NCBI GenBank assembly: GCA_001464815.1
Contig: LNDW01000015.1
Span: 186,001-250,000, forward strand
DNA from: Betaproteobacteria bacterium Ga0077527
Lineage (GTDB): Bacteria > Pseudomonadota > Gammaproteobacteria > Burkholderiales > SG8-41
Length of the DNA stretch: 64,000 bases
Reading direction: 5' to 3'
Shown here: one piece after another, positions 27,980 to 35,252 of the stretch
Position numbering within the stretch: position 1 is the stretch's first letter
How the letters are laid out: every line of letters starts with the position of its first letter
The notes under the pieces: model-generated
What the model was told of the DNA's origin: nothing
Seen by the model: the letters and a program-made list of their open reading frames with translations, nothing else
Databases searched by the model: none
Made by a program: the position numbers and the translations under genes

Positions 27980-28960
27980 ATGAACGCAACACCACTGATC
28001 ACCGTCCTGGGCGCAACCGCACTGGCTTTTTCCAGCAGCATCGCCTTCGCCCAGGCTGCCTTTCCGTCCAAGAACATGGTGATGGTCGTGCCCTACACCG
28101 CGGGCGGCTCGGCCGACGCGATGAGCCGGGCGATTGCCACACGCCTGGGCACAGCGCTAGGCCGCACCATCGTCGTCGACAACCGTCCCGGAGCCAGCGG
28201 CATGATCGGCACGGAAATGGTGACCAAAAGTGATCCCGATGGCCACACTTTGCTCGGCCATACCTCCTCCTACCCGGCCACCGCCGCCACACGCCTGAAG
28301 CTGCCCTTTGATCCGGCGAAATCAATCATCCCGATCGGCATGACCGCCCGCGCACCGATGCTGTTCGCGATCCATCCCTCGATTCCTGCCAAGAATGTGC
28401 GCGAGCTGGTCGCGGTGGTGAAGCGCGAACCGAAAAAGTTTTACCTGAACTACGGTTCCTCCGGCACCGGCGGCAACAACCATTTCTCCGGCGCGCTGTT
28501 CGCCGCTGCAGCCGGCATCAAGATGCAGCACGTGCCGTACAAGGGCATATCCAATGCGGTCACCGCACTCGCCTCGGGCGAGGTCGAAGTGGTGATCGCC
28601 AGCTCCTCTGCGCTGCTGCCGCAGCGCGACTCGGGCCGCATCCGCATCCTTGGCGTGACCAGCGCCGAAAAATCGCCGCTGTTCCCCGACCTGCCGACCG
28701 TGGCCTCGCAAGGTGTGCCTGGCTATGAGTACGAGCTGTGGTGGGGCACTTTCGCGCCGGCCGGCATGGCGCCGGACCGCCTGAAATTCCTCTACAGCGA
28801 AATCCAGAAAATCGTCACCGGCGCGGACATGAAGAAATTCCTCGATACCCAGGGTGCCGAACCCTGGGTTCTGCCATTGGCGCAACTGCCCGATCTGCTG
28901 CCCAGGGAAATGGCGCGTTATCGCAAGATGGCGCAGCTCGGCGGCATCGAACCGCAGTAA
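27980..28960 (+). CDS. Bug-type periplasmic binding protein 2
   Basis: The 326 residues have the signal peptide cleaved near I-A-F-A-Q-A. The binding-site segments are M-V-V-P-Y-T-A-G-G-S-A-D and V-V-D-N-R-P-G-A-S-G, then Y-G-S-S-G-T-G-G-N-N-H, then H-V-P-Y-K-G. GGAGG lies at the optimum distance from the ATG. It stands alone between an aldo/keto reductase and a convergent pirin gene, with a TAGAAT box 55 bases upstream. Confidence 0.93.
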   Translation: MNATPLITVLGATALAFSSSIAFAQAAFPSKNMVMVVPYTAGGSADAMSRAIATRLGTALGRTIVVDNRPGASGMIGTEMVTKSDPDGHTLLGHTSSYPATAATRLKLPFDPAKSIIPIGMTARAPMLFAIHPSIPAKNVRELVAVVKREPKKFYLNYGSSGTGGNNHFSGALFAAAAGIKMQHVPYKGISNAVTALASGEVEVVIASSSALLPQRDSGRIRILGVTSAEKSPLFPDLPTVASQGVPGYEYELWWGTFAPAGMAPDRLKFLYSEIQKIVTGADMKKFLDTQGAEPWVLPLAQLPDLLPREMARYRKMAQLGGIEPQ

Positions 28961-28980
28961 ACGCCGCACTTCACCCGCAA

Positions 28981-29005
28981 CAACGCCGGCCCCGGGCCGG
29001 CGTTG
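28981..29005. terminator. GC-rich palindrome between convergent genes
   Basis: CAACGCCGGCCC and GGGCCGGCGTTG form a near-perfect stem at the end of Bug gene 2 and before the pirin stop. TGCTGTTT follows on the plus strand. Confidence 0.6.
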
Positions 29006-29010
29006 CTGTT

Positions 29011-29889
29011 TCAGGCGGTGAGTCTTCCCGACTGGTAGTCGGCCACCGCTCGCTCGATCTCCTCGCGCGTATTCATCACGAACGGCCCGTACTGCACCAC
29101 CGGCTCGCCCAGCGGGCGGGCGGCGAGCAGGATGAAACGCGCGCCCGCATCTGCCTTGCTGTTGTCCTGCGCACGCACGGTCACCGCATCCCCCGCGGAC
29201 AACACACCGGCGCTGTGCCGCAGCAGTGCCCGCGGTGCCGCACCACCGACCACAACATCACCCTCGTAGACATAAAGCAAAGCGTTGTGTGACGGCGGAA
29301 GGTCATGGATGAATACGCCGCCCGGCGGCAGCCCGATGTCGAAATACAGCGGCGCCGTGGTCAGCCCCTGCACCGGCCCCGGCGTACCGCGGCCATCGAT
29401 CTGCAGGGTGCCGGCGATCACCTTCGCAACACCACCACCCGGCATCTGCACCACCGGAATCGACGCCGCCGGGATGTCGCGATACGCCGCAGGCTTCATT
29501 TTTTCCGCGGCCGGCAGGTTGATCCAGAGCTGGAAGCCGCGCATCCGTCCCTCCAGCTGCTGCGGCATCTCGGAGTGGATGATGCCGCGACCGGCGGTCA
29601 TCCACTGCACGTCACCATTTTTCAGGTCACCACGGTTGCCGAGATGGTCCTCATGCAGCATGTGGCCATCGAGCATGTAGGTGACAGTCTCGAAACCGCG
29701 GTGCGGATGCGCCGGAAAACCGGCGATATAGTCCTGCGGGTTGTCGGTGCCGAACTCGTCGAGCATCAGGAAGGGATCGAGCCGCGCCTGCGGCGACTGC
29801 CCCAGGCTGCGCCGCAGCTTGACGCCGGCTCCGTCCGAGGTCTCGTGCGAGGGAATCACCTGCAGTAACTGGCGTTCTGATTTATTCAT
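29011..29889 (-). CDS. Pirin-family cupin protein
   Basis: The 292-residue bicupin has the pirin signature D-P-F-L-M-L-D-E-F, then H-P-H-R-G-F-E-T-V-T-Y, then H-x-D-x-x-G (H-E-D-H-L-G-N-R-G), and G-I-I-H-S-E-M. These supply the His/Glu metal ligands. Pirins bind Fe and can act as quercetin 2,3-dioxygenase or as regulators; which applies here is unknown. Confidence 0.92.
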   Translation of the reverse strand: MNKSERQLLQVIPSHETSDGAGVKLRRSLGQSPQARLDPFLMLDEFGTDNPQDYIAGFPAHPHRGFETVTYMLDGHMLHEDHLGNRGDLKNGDVQWMTAGRGIIHSEMPQQLEGRMRGFQLWINLPAAEKMKPAAYRDIPAASIPVVQMPGGGVAKVIAGTLQIDGRGTPGPVQGLTTAPLYFDIGLPPGGVFIHDLPPSHNALLYVYEGDVVVGGAAPRALLRHSAGVLSAGDAVTVRAQDNSKADAGARFILLAARPLGEPVVQYGPFVMNTREEIERAVADYQSGRLTA

Positions 29890-29936
29890 GGATCAATACA
29901 AGTAGCGGCAACACTTTCTCAACAAACCTGCGGCAA

Positions 29937-30908
29937 TCATTCAACAGTGATGTTCGCCGCCTTGACCACCTTCGCCCATTTCGCGATTTCGGCGCGCAGC
30001 CATACCGCGAACTCCTGCGGCGTGTTGCCCACCGGCACGCCGCCCTCCGCCTCGAAGCGCTTGCGCACCTCGGGTGTATGCACGATGGCGACGATTCTCT
30101 GGTTGAGCAGCCTAATCACCGGCTCCGGCGTGCCGCGCGGCACAAAAATGCCCTGCCAGGTGCCGGACTGGAAGCCTTTCAGTCCGGCTTCCGAAATCGT
30201 CGGCAGGTCAGGCACCAGTTGCGAGCGCTCGAGGCTGGTCACGGCGACGCCACGCAGCTTGCCGGCGCGCACATGGGTCATCACCGAGGGCATGGTCGCG
30301 AACACCACCTGGATGCGGCCTGACAGCAGGTCGAGGATCGAGCCGGAAGCGCCCTTGTACGGCACATGAGTCATCCGCGTTTTCGCCATCAGGTTGAACA
30401 GCTCGCCGGCAAGATGCGGGCCTCCGCCATTGCCTGAAGAGCCGAAATTGAGTTCGCCTGGTTTCGCCTGCGCCAGCTTGATCAGATCCGCCACGGTGGC
30501 CACACCCAGCGAGGGATTGACCACCAGGATCTGCGTCGCGGTCGAGGCCAGCGTCACCGGCGCAAAATCGCGCTCGGAATCATAGGGCAGCTTCTTGTAG
30601 ATGCTGGGGTTCACGCCGAAGGAACTGCCCACCAGGAGCATGGTGTAACCGTCGGGATTGGCCTTGGCAACGAGATCGGCGGCAAGCACACCGCCACCAC
30701 CGCCGGAACGATTGTCAACGACGAACTGCTGGCCCAGCTGTTTGGTCAGTTCGCCGGCAACCATACGCGCGACAAAATCGGCGTTGCCGCCGGCGGCCTG
30801 GGCAACGATGAAGCGCACCGGGCGCTCGGGATAGGCGGCGCTTGCGGGCGAGGCGTTCATCAGCAGCGCGGCAAGACCGGCGACAAGAACTGCGGAAAAC
30901 GTTCTCAT
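29937..30908 (-). CDS. Bug-type periplasmic binding protein 3
   Basis: The 323 residues begin with the signal peptide M-R-T-F-S-A-V and cleavage near A-S-A-A-Y. R-F-I-V-A-Q-A-A-G-G-N-A-D differs from the usual V-P-F-P-P-G-G loop, suggesting a different ligand. V-V-D-N-R-S-G-G-G-G-G and H-V-P-Y-K-G-A-S-G are conserved. The start codon lies one base after the stop of the enoyl-CoA hydratase, so both are in one operon and the receptor may import a precursor of the acyl-CoA substrate. Confidence 0.92.
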   Translation of the reverse strand: MRTFSAVLVAGLAALLMNASPASAAYPERPVRFIVAQAAGGNADFVARMVAGELTKQLGQQFVVDNRSGGGGGVLAADLVAKANPDGYTMLLVGSSFGVNPSIYKKLPYDSERDFAPVTLASTATQILVVNPSLGVATVADLIKLAQAKPGELNFGSSGNGGGPHLAGELFNLMAKTRMTHVPYKGASGSILDLLSGRIQVVFATMPSVMTHVRAGKLRGVAVTSLERSQLVPDLPTISEAGLKGFQSGTWQGIFVPRGTPEPVIRLLNQRIVAIVHTPEVRKRFEAEGGVPVGNTPQEFAVWLRAEIAKWAKVVKAANITVE

Positions 30909-30909
30909 G

Positions 30910-31710
30910 TCAGCACCCCTTGAACACCGGCTTGCGCTTTTCCATGAAGGCACGCCGGCCCTCGATGAAATCCTCGCTCGCACCGCAATCCCTGACCAGC
31001 TGCTCGCAGCCGGCGGTATCGCGCACCGATTCGTCTTTCATCAGCTCATCAACCACACGCTTCGCGGTAAGGATGGACAGCGGCGCGTTCTCGGCCATGC
31101 CACTGGCCCAGGCACGCACCGTCTTTTCCAGCTCGGCCGCGGGCACCACCTCGTTGACGATGCCCATGCGCAGCGCGGCATCCGCGTTGTAGCGGCGCGC
31201 GGTGAAAATGAATTCCTTGGCCACCGAAGGCCCGGTCAGCTCGACCAGGCGGCGCAGGCCCTCCATGCCGTAGCCGATGCCGAGGCGCGCCGCGGGAATG
31301 CCGAACTGTGCATCATCGGAGCAGATGCGCAGGTCGCAGGACAGCGCCAGCGACATGCCGCCACCGATGCAGTAGCCGCGGATCATCGCAATCGTCGGCT
31401 TGCCGGTGCCGCGCAGCACTTTGCGCATTCCCGCCGACACCTGCGAATACCTTTCCTGCGCCTCGGCGCTGGCACGTTCGTTCTCGAACTTCGAAATATC
31501 GGCGCCGGACACGAAGGATTTGTCGCCGGCACCGGCGAGCACGATCACCCGTATCGAGTCATCGGCCGCAAACACCTGCAGCACCTCGCCCGCGGCCTGC
31601 CACATCTCCAGCGACACCGCGTTACGCCGCTCGGGGTTGTTGAAAATCAGAAAACCGGTCGCACCTTCGCGGCGCGCGATGATCTTCTCGGTAGTGGTGG
31701 GGATGTTCAT
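30910..31710 (-). CDS. Enoyl-CoA hydratase/isomerase family protein
   Basis: The 266-residue crotonase-fold protein starts M-N-I-P-T-T-T after AGGAGG. It has the oxyanion-hole segments S-G-A-D-I-S-K-F and G-Y-C-I-G-G-G-M-S-L-A. The hydratase Glu pair is not obvious: the second region reads G-I-P-A-A-R-L-G, so hydration, isomerisation or another CoA chemistry is possible. Downstream, one base away, comes a Bug receptor; upstream lies a same-strand D-2-hydroxyacid dehydrogenase. Confidence 0.9.
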   Translation of the reverse strand: MNIPTTTEKIIARREGATGFLIFNNPERRNAVSLEMWQAAGEVLQVFAADDSIRVIVLAGAGDKSFVSGADISKFENERASAEAQERYSQVSAGMRKVLRGTGKPTIAMIRGYCIGGGMSLALSCDLRICSDDAQFGIPAARLGIGYGMEGLRRLVELTGPSVAKEFIFTARRYNADAALRMGIVNEVVPAAELEKTVRAWASGMAENAPLSILTAKRVVDELMKDESVRDTAGCEQLVRDCGASEDFIEGRRAFMEKRKPVFKGC

Positions 31711-31810
31711 CGATTCCTCCTGCTGGATGGGGCTGTTGTCGGCCTGGGGATTGCATACATACCGCGCCGTTGCCGCGGCGTCCATGCACCATTCCGCATG
31801 GTGTAAGCCA

Positions 31811-32785
31811 TCAGGGGCGCACTTCGGGGTTCAGGAAATTGCGCGGATCATGCACCTCGCCGCGCAGCCAGGCAGTGATGTTGGCCGCGGCGATGGTGCC
31901 CATGCGCACGATCGCGTCGGTGGTTACCGCCGCGACATGCGGCGTCAGGATCACGTTGGGCATGGCATACAGCGGATGATCAGGGCCCGGAGGTTCGGTG
32001 GTCATGGTATCGAGCCCGGCGCCGGCGATGCGCCCCTCCCTCAGCGCCGCAACCAGCGCCGCCTCGTCTACCACGGGGCCGCGCGCGGTGTTGATCAGCA
32101 GCGCGTCCGGTTTCATCCGCGCGAATTGCGTGGCACCGATCAGGCCGCGGGTCTGCGGCGTCAGCGGGCAATGCAGGCTGATGATGTCGGCGGTCTCCAG
32201 CAGGCGGTTCAGGTCCGGTTCCAGCCGCATGCCCTCGGGCAGGACCTTGGCGGAACGGCTGTGCACGATCACCGGGGCGCCACAGGCCGCGGCCAGCTTG
32301 GCGGTGCGCTCGCCGATCTGGCCGTAACCGATGATGCCCACGGTGCGGGCGCTGAAATCACGCTGCAGCACGTCAAGGTTGCGCCACCGGCCCTGGCGGG
32401 TCTCGCGATCGTAGCGGGCAAGGTCGCGCGACAGCGCCAGCATCAGCGCCAGCGAGTGTTCGGCGACCGCATTGGCATTGGCGCCGCTGGTGACCATCAC
32501 CGCCACACGGCAACGGGTCGCCGCGGCGATGTCCACCGAATCGACGCCGGCGCCGTGCTTGGCGATGATCTTCAGCCCCTTCGCCGACTCAATCACGCCG
32601 GCGTTGAACGGCGGCGAGCTGCGCATCAGCACCGCCACAGGACGGTGCCGAGCCAGCGCATCGCGCAGCGCGGGCTCGGTGACGCGGTCCTCCATGAACA
32701 CCGGCTCGAGGCCGCCCTCACGCAGCAACCGCTGCGCCAGATCGGAAACGGTCGAGGCCGTCACCAGCACCAGGGGTTTGCTCAA
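31811..32785 (-). CDS. D-isomer-specific 2-hydroxyacid dehydrogenase
   Basis: The 324-residue protein has the NAD-binding V-G-I-I-G-Y-G-Q-I-G-E-R, then L-H-C-P-L-T-P-Q-T, then the catalytic Arg in N-T-A-R-G-P-V-V-D-E, Glu in the T-M-T-T-E-P-P region, and His in L-T-P-H-V-A-A-V-T. This is the 3-phosphoglycerate dehydrogenase/glyoxylate reductase-like family. It likely reduces a 2-oxo acid to a D-2-hydroxyacid. It starts an apparent operon with the enoyl-CoA hydratase and Bug receptor 3. Confidence 0.92.
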   Translation of the reverse strand: MSKPLVLVTASTVSDLAQRLLREGGLEPVFMEDRVTEPALRDALARHRPVAVLMRSSPPFNAGVIESAKGLKIIAKHGAGVDSVDIAAATRCRVAVMVTSGANANAVAEHSLALMLALSRDLARYDRETRQGRWRNLDVLQRDFSARTVGIIGYGQIGERTAKLAAACGAPVIVHSRSAKVLPEGMRLEPDLNRLLETADIISLHCPLTPQTRGLIGATQFARMKPDALLINTARGPVVDEAALVAALREGRIAGAGLDTMTTEPPGPDHPLYAMPNVILTPHVAAVTTDAIVRMGTIAAANITAWLRGEVHDPRNFLNPEVRP

Positions 32786-32969
32786 GATGTTTCTCCTGTG
32801 TTTCAGATAGCGGATTCAAATGGCGGATTTTGCAGCCGCGGATTATCACATTGCGGGGCAGCATGGTGCGACGGCCTGATTGCACCTAGAATGTTCAGGT
32901 GAAGGCGCCAGCCATTCAGAAAAAGCGCGCCGCAGCCATGTGCCACACCACATTGGAGGAGAACGTCTC

Positions 32970-33947
32970 ATGCCGCGCCGCATTTCCCGCATCTGCGCCC
33001 CATTGTCGCTGGGCCTGCTCGCGCTGTTGTTCAGCGGCCCCGCAGCCGCACAACAATACCCGAACCGCCCGATCCGGCTGGTCATCCCCTTCCCTGCCGG
33101 TGGCAATGTCGATGTCTTCTCGCGCGTGCTGTTCCGCCAGGTCGAGATCGAGCTCGGCGCCACCTTCGTCATCGACAACCGCGGCGGCGCCAACGGCATC
33201 GTCGGCGCCGACACCGTGCGCAGTGCGGCCCCCGACGGCTATACCATCATGAACACCTCGTTCGGCTTCGCGGTGAATCCGTCGATTGTCAAAAAACTGC
33301 CTTTTGACGTGTTGCGCGACTTCACGCCGATCACCAATGTCGCCACCGGTCTCGGCTATCTGATGGTGGTGCATCCGTCGGTCCCGGCGAAAAACACCGC
33401 CGAGCTGATCGATCTGGCGCGCAAACAGTCGCTGCGCTATAGCACCGCCGGCATCGGCAACGGCCAGCATCTGGCGGGGGCGCTGCTCGCGAGCATGACC
33501 AAAACAGATCTGCTGCACGTGCCTTACAAGGGCGGCGGACCGGCGATGACCGCACTGCTCGGCAACGAGGTGCAGATCCATTTCCCGGCGGCCTCTGTCG
33601 GCATCCCGCACCACAAGGCCGGTCGCGTGCGTTCACTGGCTTTCACCGGCGCCAAACGGCTCGCCACCCTGCCCGAGCTGCCGACCATAGGGGAAACGGT
33701 CCCCGGTTATGTCGGTGATGCCGGCTGGCATGCGATGTTCGGCCCGGCCCGGCTGCCGCCGGCGATTACCACCAGGTTGCAGCAGGTGGTGCGCAAGGCG
33801 CTGCAGGAGCCGAAGATCAACGCCCATTTTGTCGACAACGGCTACGAACCCAACGGCGACACGCCAGAGGTCTGGGCGAAACAGTTTCGCGAGGACGTGA
33901 AAAAATTCGCAGCCATCGCCAAAGCCGCGGGCATCGAGCCGCAGTAA
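32970..33947 (+). CDS. Bug-type periplasmic binding protein 4
   Basis: The 325 residues have a signal peptide ending A-A-A-Q-Q, then L-V-I-P-F-P-A-G-G-N-V-D and V-I-D-N-R-G-G-A-N-G, then Y-S-T-A-G-I-G-N-G-Q-H and H-V-P-Y-K-G-G-G. GGAGGAG precedes the start. A TAGAAT hexamer lies about 78 bases upstream. It is transcribed toward the selenoprotein pair, with 144 bases between. Confidence 0.93.
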   Translation: MPRRISRICAPLSLGLLALLFSGPAAAQQYPNRPIRLVIPFPAGGNVDVFSRVLFRQVEIELGATFVIDNRGGANGIVGADTVRSAAPDGYTIMNTSFGFAVNPSIVKKLPFDVLRDFTPITNVATGLGYLMVVHPSVPAKNTAELIDLARKQSLRYSTAGIGNGQHLAGALLASMTKTDLLHVPYKGGGPAMTALLGNEVQIHFPAASVGIPHHKAGRVRSLAFTGAKRLATLPELPTIGETVPGYVGDAGWHAMFGPARLPPAITTRLQQVVRKALQEPKINAHFVDNGYEPNGDTPEVWAKQFREDVKKFAAIAKAAGIEPQ

Positions 33948-34012
33948 GCACGTCGTCCATGACAGCATGGTTGCATGGCTCATTCCTGCGATTTCCGTGC
34001 TTCACTTTGCAC

Positions 34013-34018
34013 TAGAAT
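34013..34018 (+). promoter_or_regulatory. Possible -10 box for the selenoprotein operon
   Basis: TAGAAT within GCACTAGAATCGG lies about 74 bases upstream of the first selenoprotein start. The -35 region is not convincing. The same CTAGAAT context occurs upstream of several nearby genes. Confidence 0.4.
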
Positions 34019-34091
34019 CGGCTGACGCTGGCAGCAGTGACAGCCGCAAGCCGCAGCCAACGACCCGTACAACCGAATCTCCGGAGGTTCC

Positions 34092-34610
34092 ATGCACATA
34101 AAAACCCTCATTGGCGCCCTGCTGATCGGTGCCGGCCTGCTCGGGCAGACCGCCGCGGCAAGCAGCCTGCAGCCGGTCAACCCGCCGACACCAATGCCGG
34201 TGTTCAAGGCGCCGGGCATCAACGGCAGCAGCGTCAGCGATGCCGACCTGCGTAATAAAGTCACCGTCATCCGCTTCTGGGCTTCCTGGTGAAGTTCCTG
34301 CGTGCGCGAAATGCCTTCCGTGCAGAAGGCACATGACGAGTTGAAAAAAGACGGCATCCTGGTGATCACGATGTCGATCGACGGTACCGGTGAAGCCGCG
34401 GTTAAACCGGTGTTCGCCAAGGGCGGCTACACCCTGCCCGCCCTGCTCGACCAGAACATGGAGGTGGCGCGCGGCTTTGGTGTGCGCGGTGTGCCATCCA
34501 CCGTGGTCATCGACACCAAGGGCATGATCCGGGCCCGGACCCTGGGCCATATCGACTATGGCAGCGCCGAGTTTCGCGATTACCTGCGTGGCCTCGCCCA
34601 CGGCAAATAA
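34092..34610 (+). CDS. Exported TlpA/thioredoxin-like selenoprotein with a U-S-S-C active site
   Basis: The frame runs from an ATG preceded by CGGAGG, is interrupted only by TGA at 34290-34292, and continues to TAA at 34610, giving 172 residues with residue 67 encoded by TGA. The N-terminus is a signal peptide (H-I-K-T-L-I-G, cleavage about A-A-A-S). Around the TGA the protein reads R-F-W-A-S-W-U-S-S-C-V-R-E-M-P, where TlpA-like thioredoxins have W-C-x-x-C-x-x-E-M-P, so the TGA replaces the nucleophilic Cys and Cys70 is retained. The cis-Pro loop is G-V-P-S-T-V-V-I-D. A SECIS-like hairpin follows. The likely role is a periplasmic thiol/selenol reductase, plausibly for the peroxiredoxin encoded 30 bases downstream. 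Confidence 0.9.
34290..34292 (+). other. In-frame UGA, predicted selenocysteine codon (residue 67)
   Basis: It occupies the first Cys position of the thioredoxin motif. Coding similarity continues on both sides in the same frame, and TGA serves as a normal stop in other genes of the window, for example ogt-adjacent and SDR genes. Confidence 0.88.
34312..34331 (+). promoter_or_regulatory. Predicted bacterial SECIS element 1
   Basis: TGCCTTC (34312-34318) pairs perfectly with GAAGGCA (34325-34331) around the six-base loop CGTGCA. The loop has G at its second position and starts 26 bases after the UGA. This fits the bacterial SECIS model (small apical loop with a G among its first two bases, about 16-37 bases from UGA). 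Confidence 0.75.
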
Positions 34611-34640
34611 CGTATCCGACCAACCCCAAGGAGGCTCACG

Positions 34641-35210
34641 ATGATGACATCGAAGTTACTGCGCTGGCTGGGTGGCGCACTGTGCGCGGCATTGCTTGCC
34701 GCCGCGCCGGCACAGGCACAGATGCCTAAGGTCGGCGACAAGGCGCCGGACTTCTCGGTGCCGTCGACCACCGGCAAACCGGTGTCGCTTGCCGACCATC
34801 TCGGCAAACGCAACATCGTCCTGTTTTTCTACATTGCCGCGTTCACCGACACCTGAACCACCGAAGTGGTGGCTTTCCAGCTTGATCTTCCCAAGTTCGA
34901 AGCCGCCAATGCCCAGGTCCTGGGCATCAGTGTCGATTTCAATGCCGCCAACACCGAGTTCGCCAACAAACTCGGGCTTAAATTCCCGCTGCTGAGCGAC
35001 ACGCGGCGCATCATGAGCCGGGCCTATGGCGTGCTCAACGATGATGCCAGTGCCGCGAACGACCCCAAGAGGGTGCCGGGCTACCTGCGTTCAAAACGGG
35101 CCTGGTTCATCATCGACCGCCAGGGTGTGGTGCGCTACACCAATGTCGATGACCCGCGCGGGATCATGCCCAACGACGAACTGCTTGAAGTGCTGAAAAA
35201 GCTGCAGTAG
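34641..35210 (+). CDS. Exported peroxiredoxin-like selenoprotein (AhpC/TSA family)
   Basis: The frame starts at an ATG after AAGGAGG, contains one TGA at 34854-34856 and ends at TAG, giving 189 residues with residue 72 encoded by TGA. A signal peptide (cleavage near A-Q-A-Q) precedes V-G-D-K-A-P-D-F-S-V-P. The active site reads F-F-Y-I-A-A-F-T-D-T-U-T-T-E-V-V-A-F. Cys enzymes of the family have Y-P-A-A-F-T-P-x-C-T-T-E, so TGA replaces the peroxidatic Cys and the motif Pro is Ile. V-L-G-I-S-V-D and F-P-L-L-S-D follow. No Cys remains in the mature protein, so no resolving Cys exists. It is 30 bases downstream of the thioredoxin-like selenoprotein and probably co-transcribed. The predicted role is reduction of peroxides in the periplasm. 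Confidence 0.9.
34854..34856 (+). other. In-frame UGA, predicted selenocysteine codon (residue 72)
   Basis: It lies at the peroxidatic Cys position, three residues after the Thr of the T-x-x-C motif. The next residues T-T-E are the conserved sequence following that Cys in AhpC/TSA proteins. Confidence 0.88.
34871..34904 (+). promoter_or_regulatory. Predicted bacterial SECIS element 2
   Basis: GGCTT (34871-34875) pairs with AAGCC (34900-34904). After a bulged U at 34876 come a C-G pair, one C-C mismatch, and AGCTTG pairing with CAAGTT (one G-U pair). The loop is ATCTTCC, starting 28 bases after the UGA; opening the last G-C pair puts a G first in the loop. The bulged U recalls the E. coli fdhF element. 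It is weaker than element 1. Confidence 0.6.
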
Positions 35211-35218
35211 TCAGCGCA

Positions 35219-35248
35219 GCGGCGGCCGCGAAACATCGCGGCCGCCGC
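35219..35248. terminator. Perfect 12-bp palindrome after the selenoprotein operon
   Basis: GCGGCGGCCGCG and CGCGGCCGCCGC flank a six-base loop AAACAT between the convergent selenoprotein and Bug genes. There is no U-run, so efficiency as an intrinsic terminator is uncertain. Confidence 0.6.
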
Positions 35249-35252
35249 ACCC

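Noticed and set aside
34298-34325. Alternative stem CTGCGTG/CGTGCAG after the first UGA
   Set aside because: It needs two G-U pairs and a 14-base loop that starts 12 bases after the UGA. It competes with the perfect 7-bp stem at 34312-34331, which fits the SECIS model better.
34858-34872. CCACC/GGTGG hairpin with loop GAAGT right after the second UGA
   Set aside because: Its stem begins two bases after the UGA and the loop starts only six bases after it, too close for the ribosome and SelB geometry of known bacterial SECIS elements. The hairpin at 34871-34904 has better spacing.
34092-35210. Interpretation of the two TGA codons as ordinary nonsense mutations (two pseudogenes)
   Set aside because: Each gene has just one stop, exactly at the catalytic residue, and no frameshifts or other damage; SECIS-like structures follow. 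Random decay would not target the same functional Cys in both.
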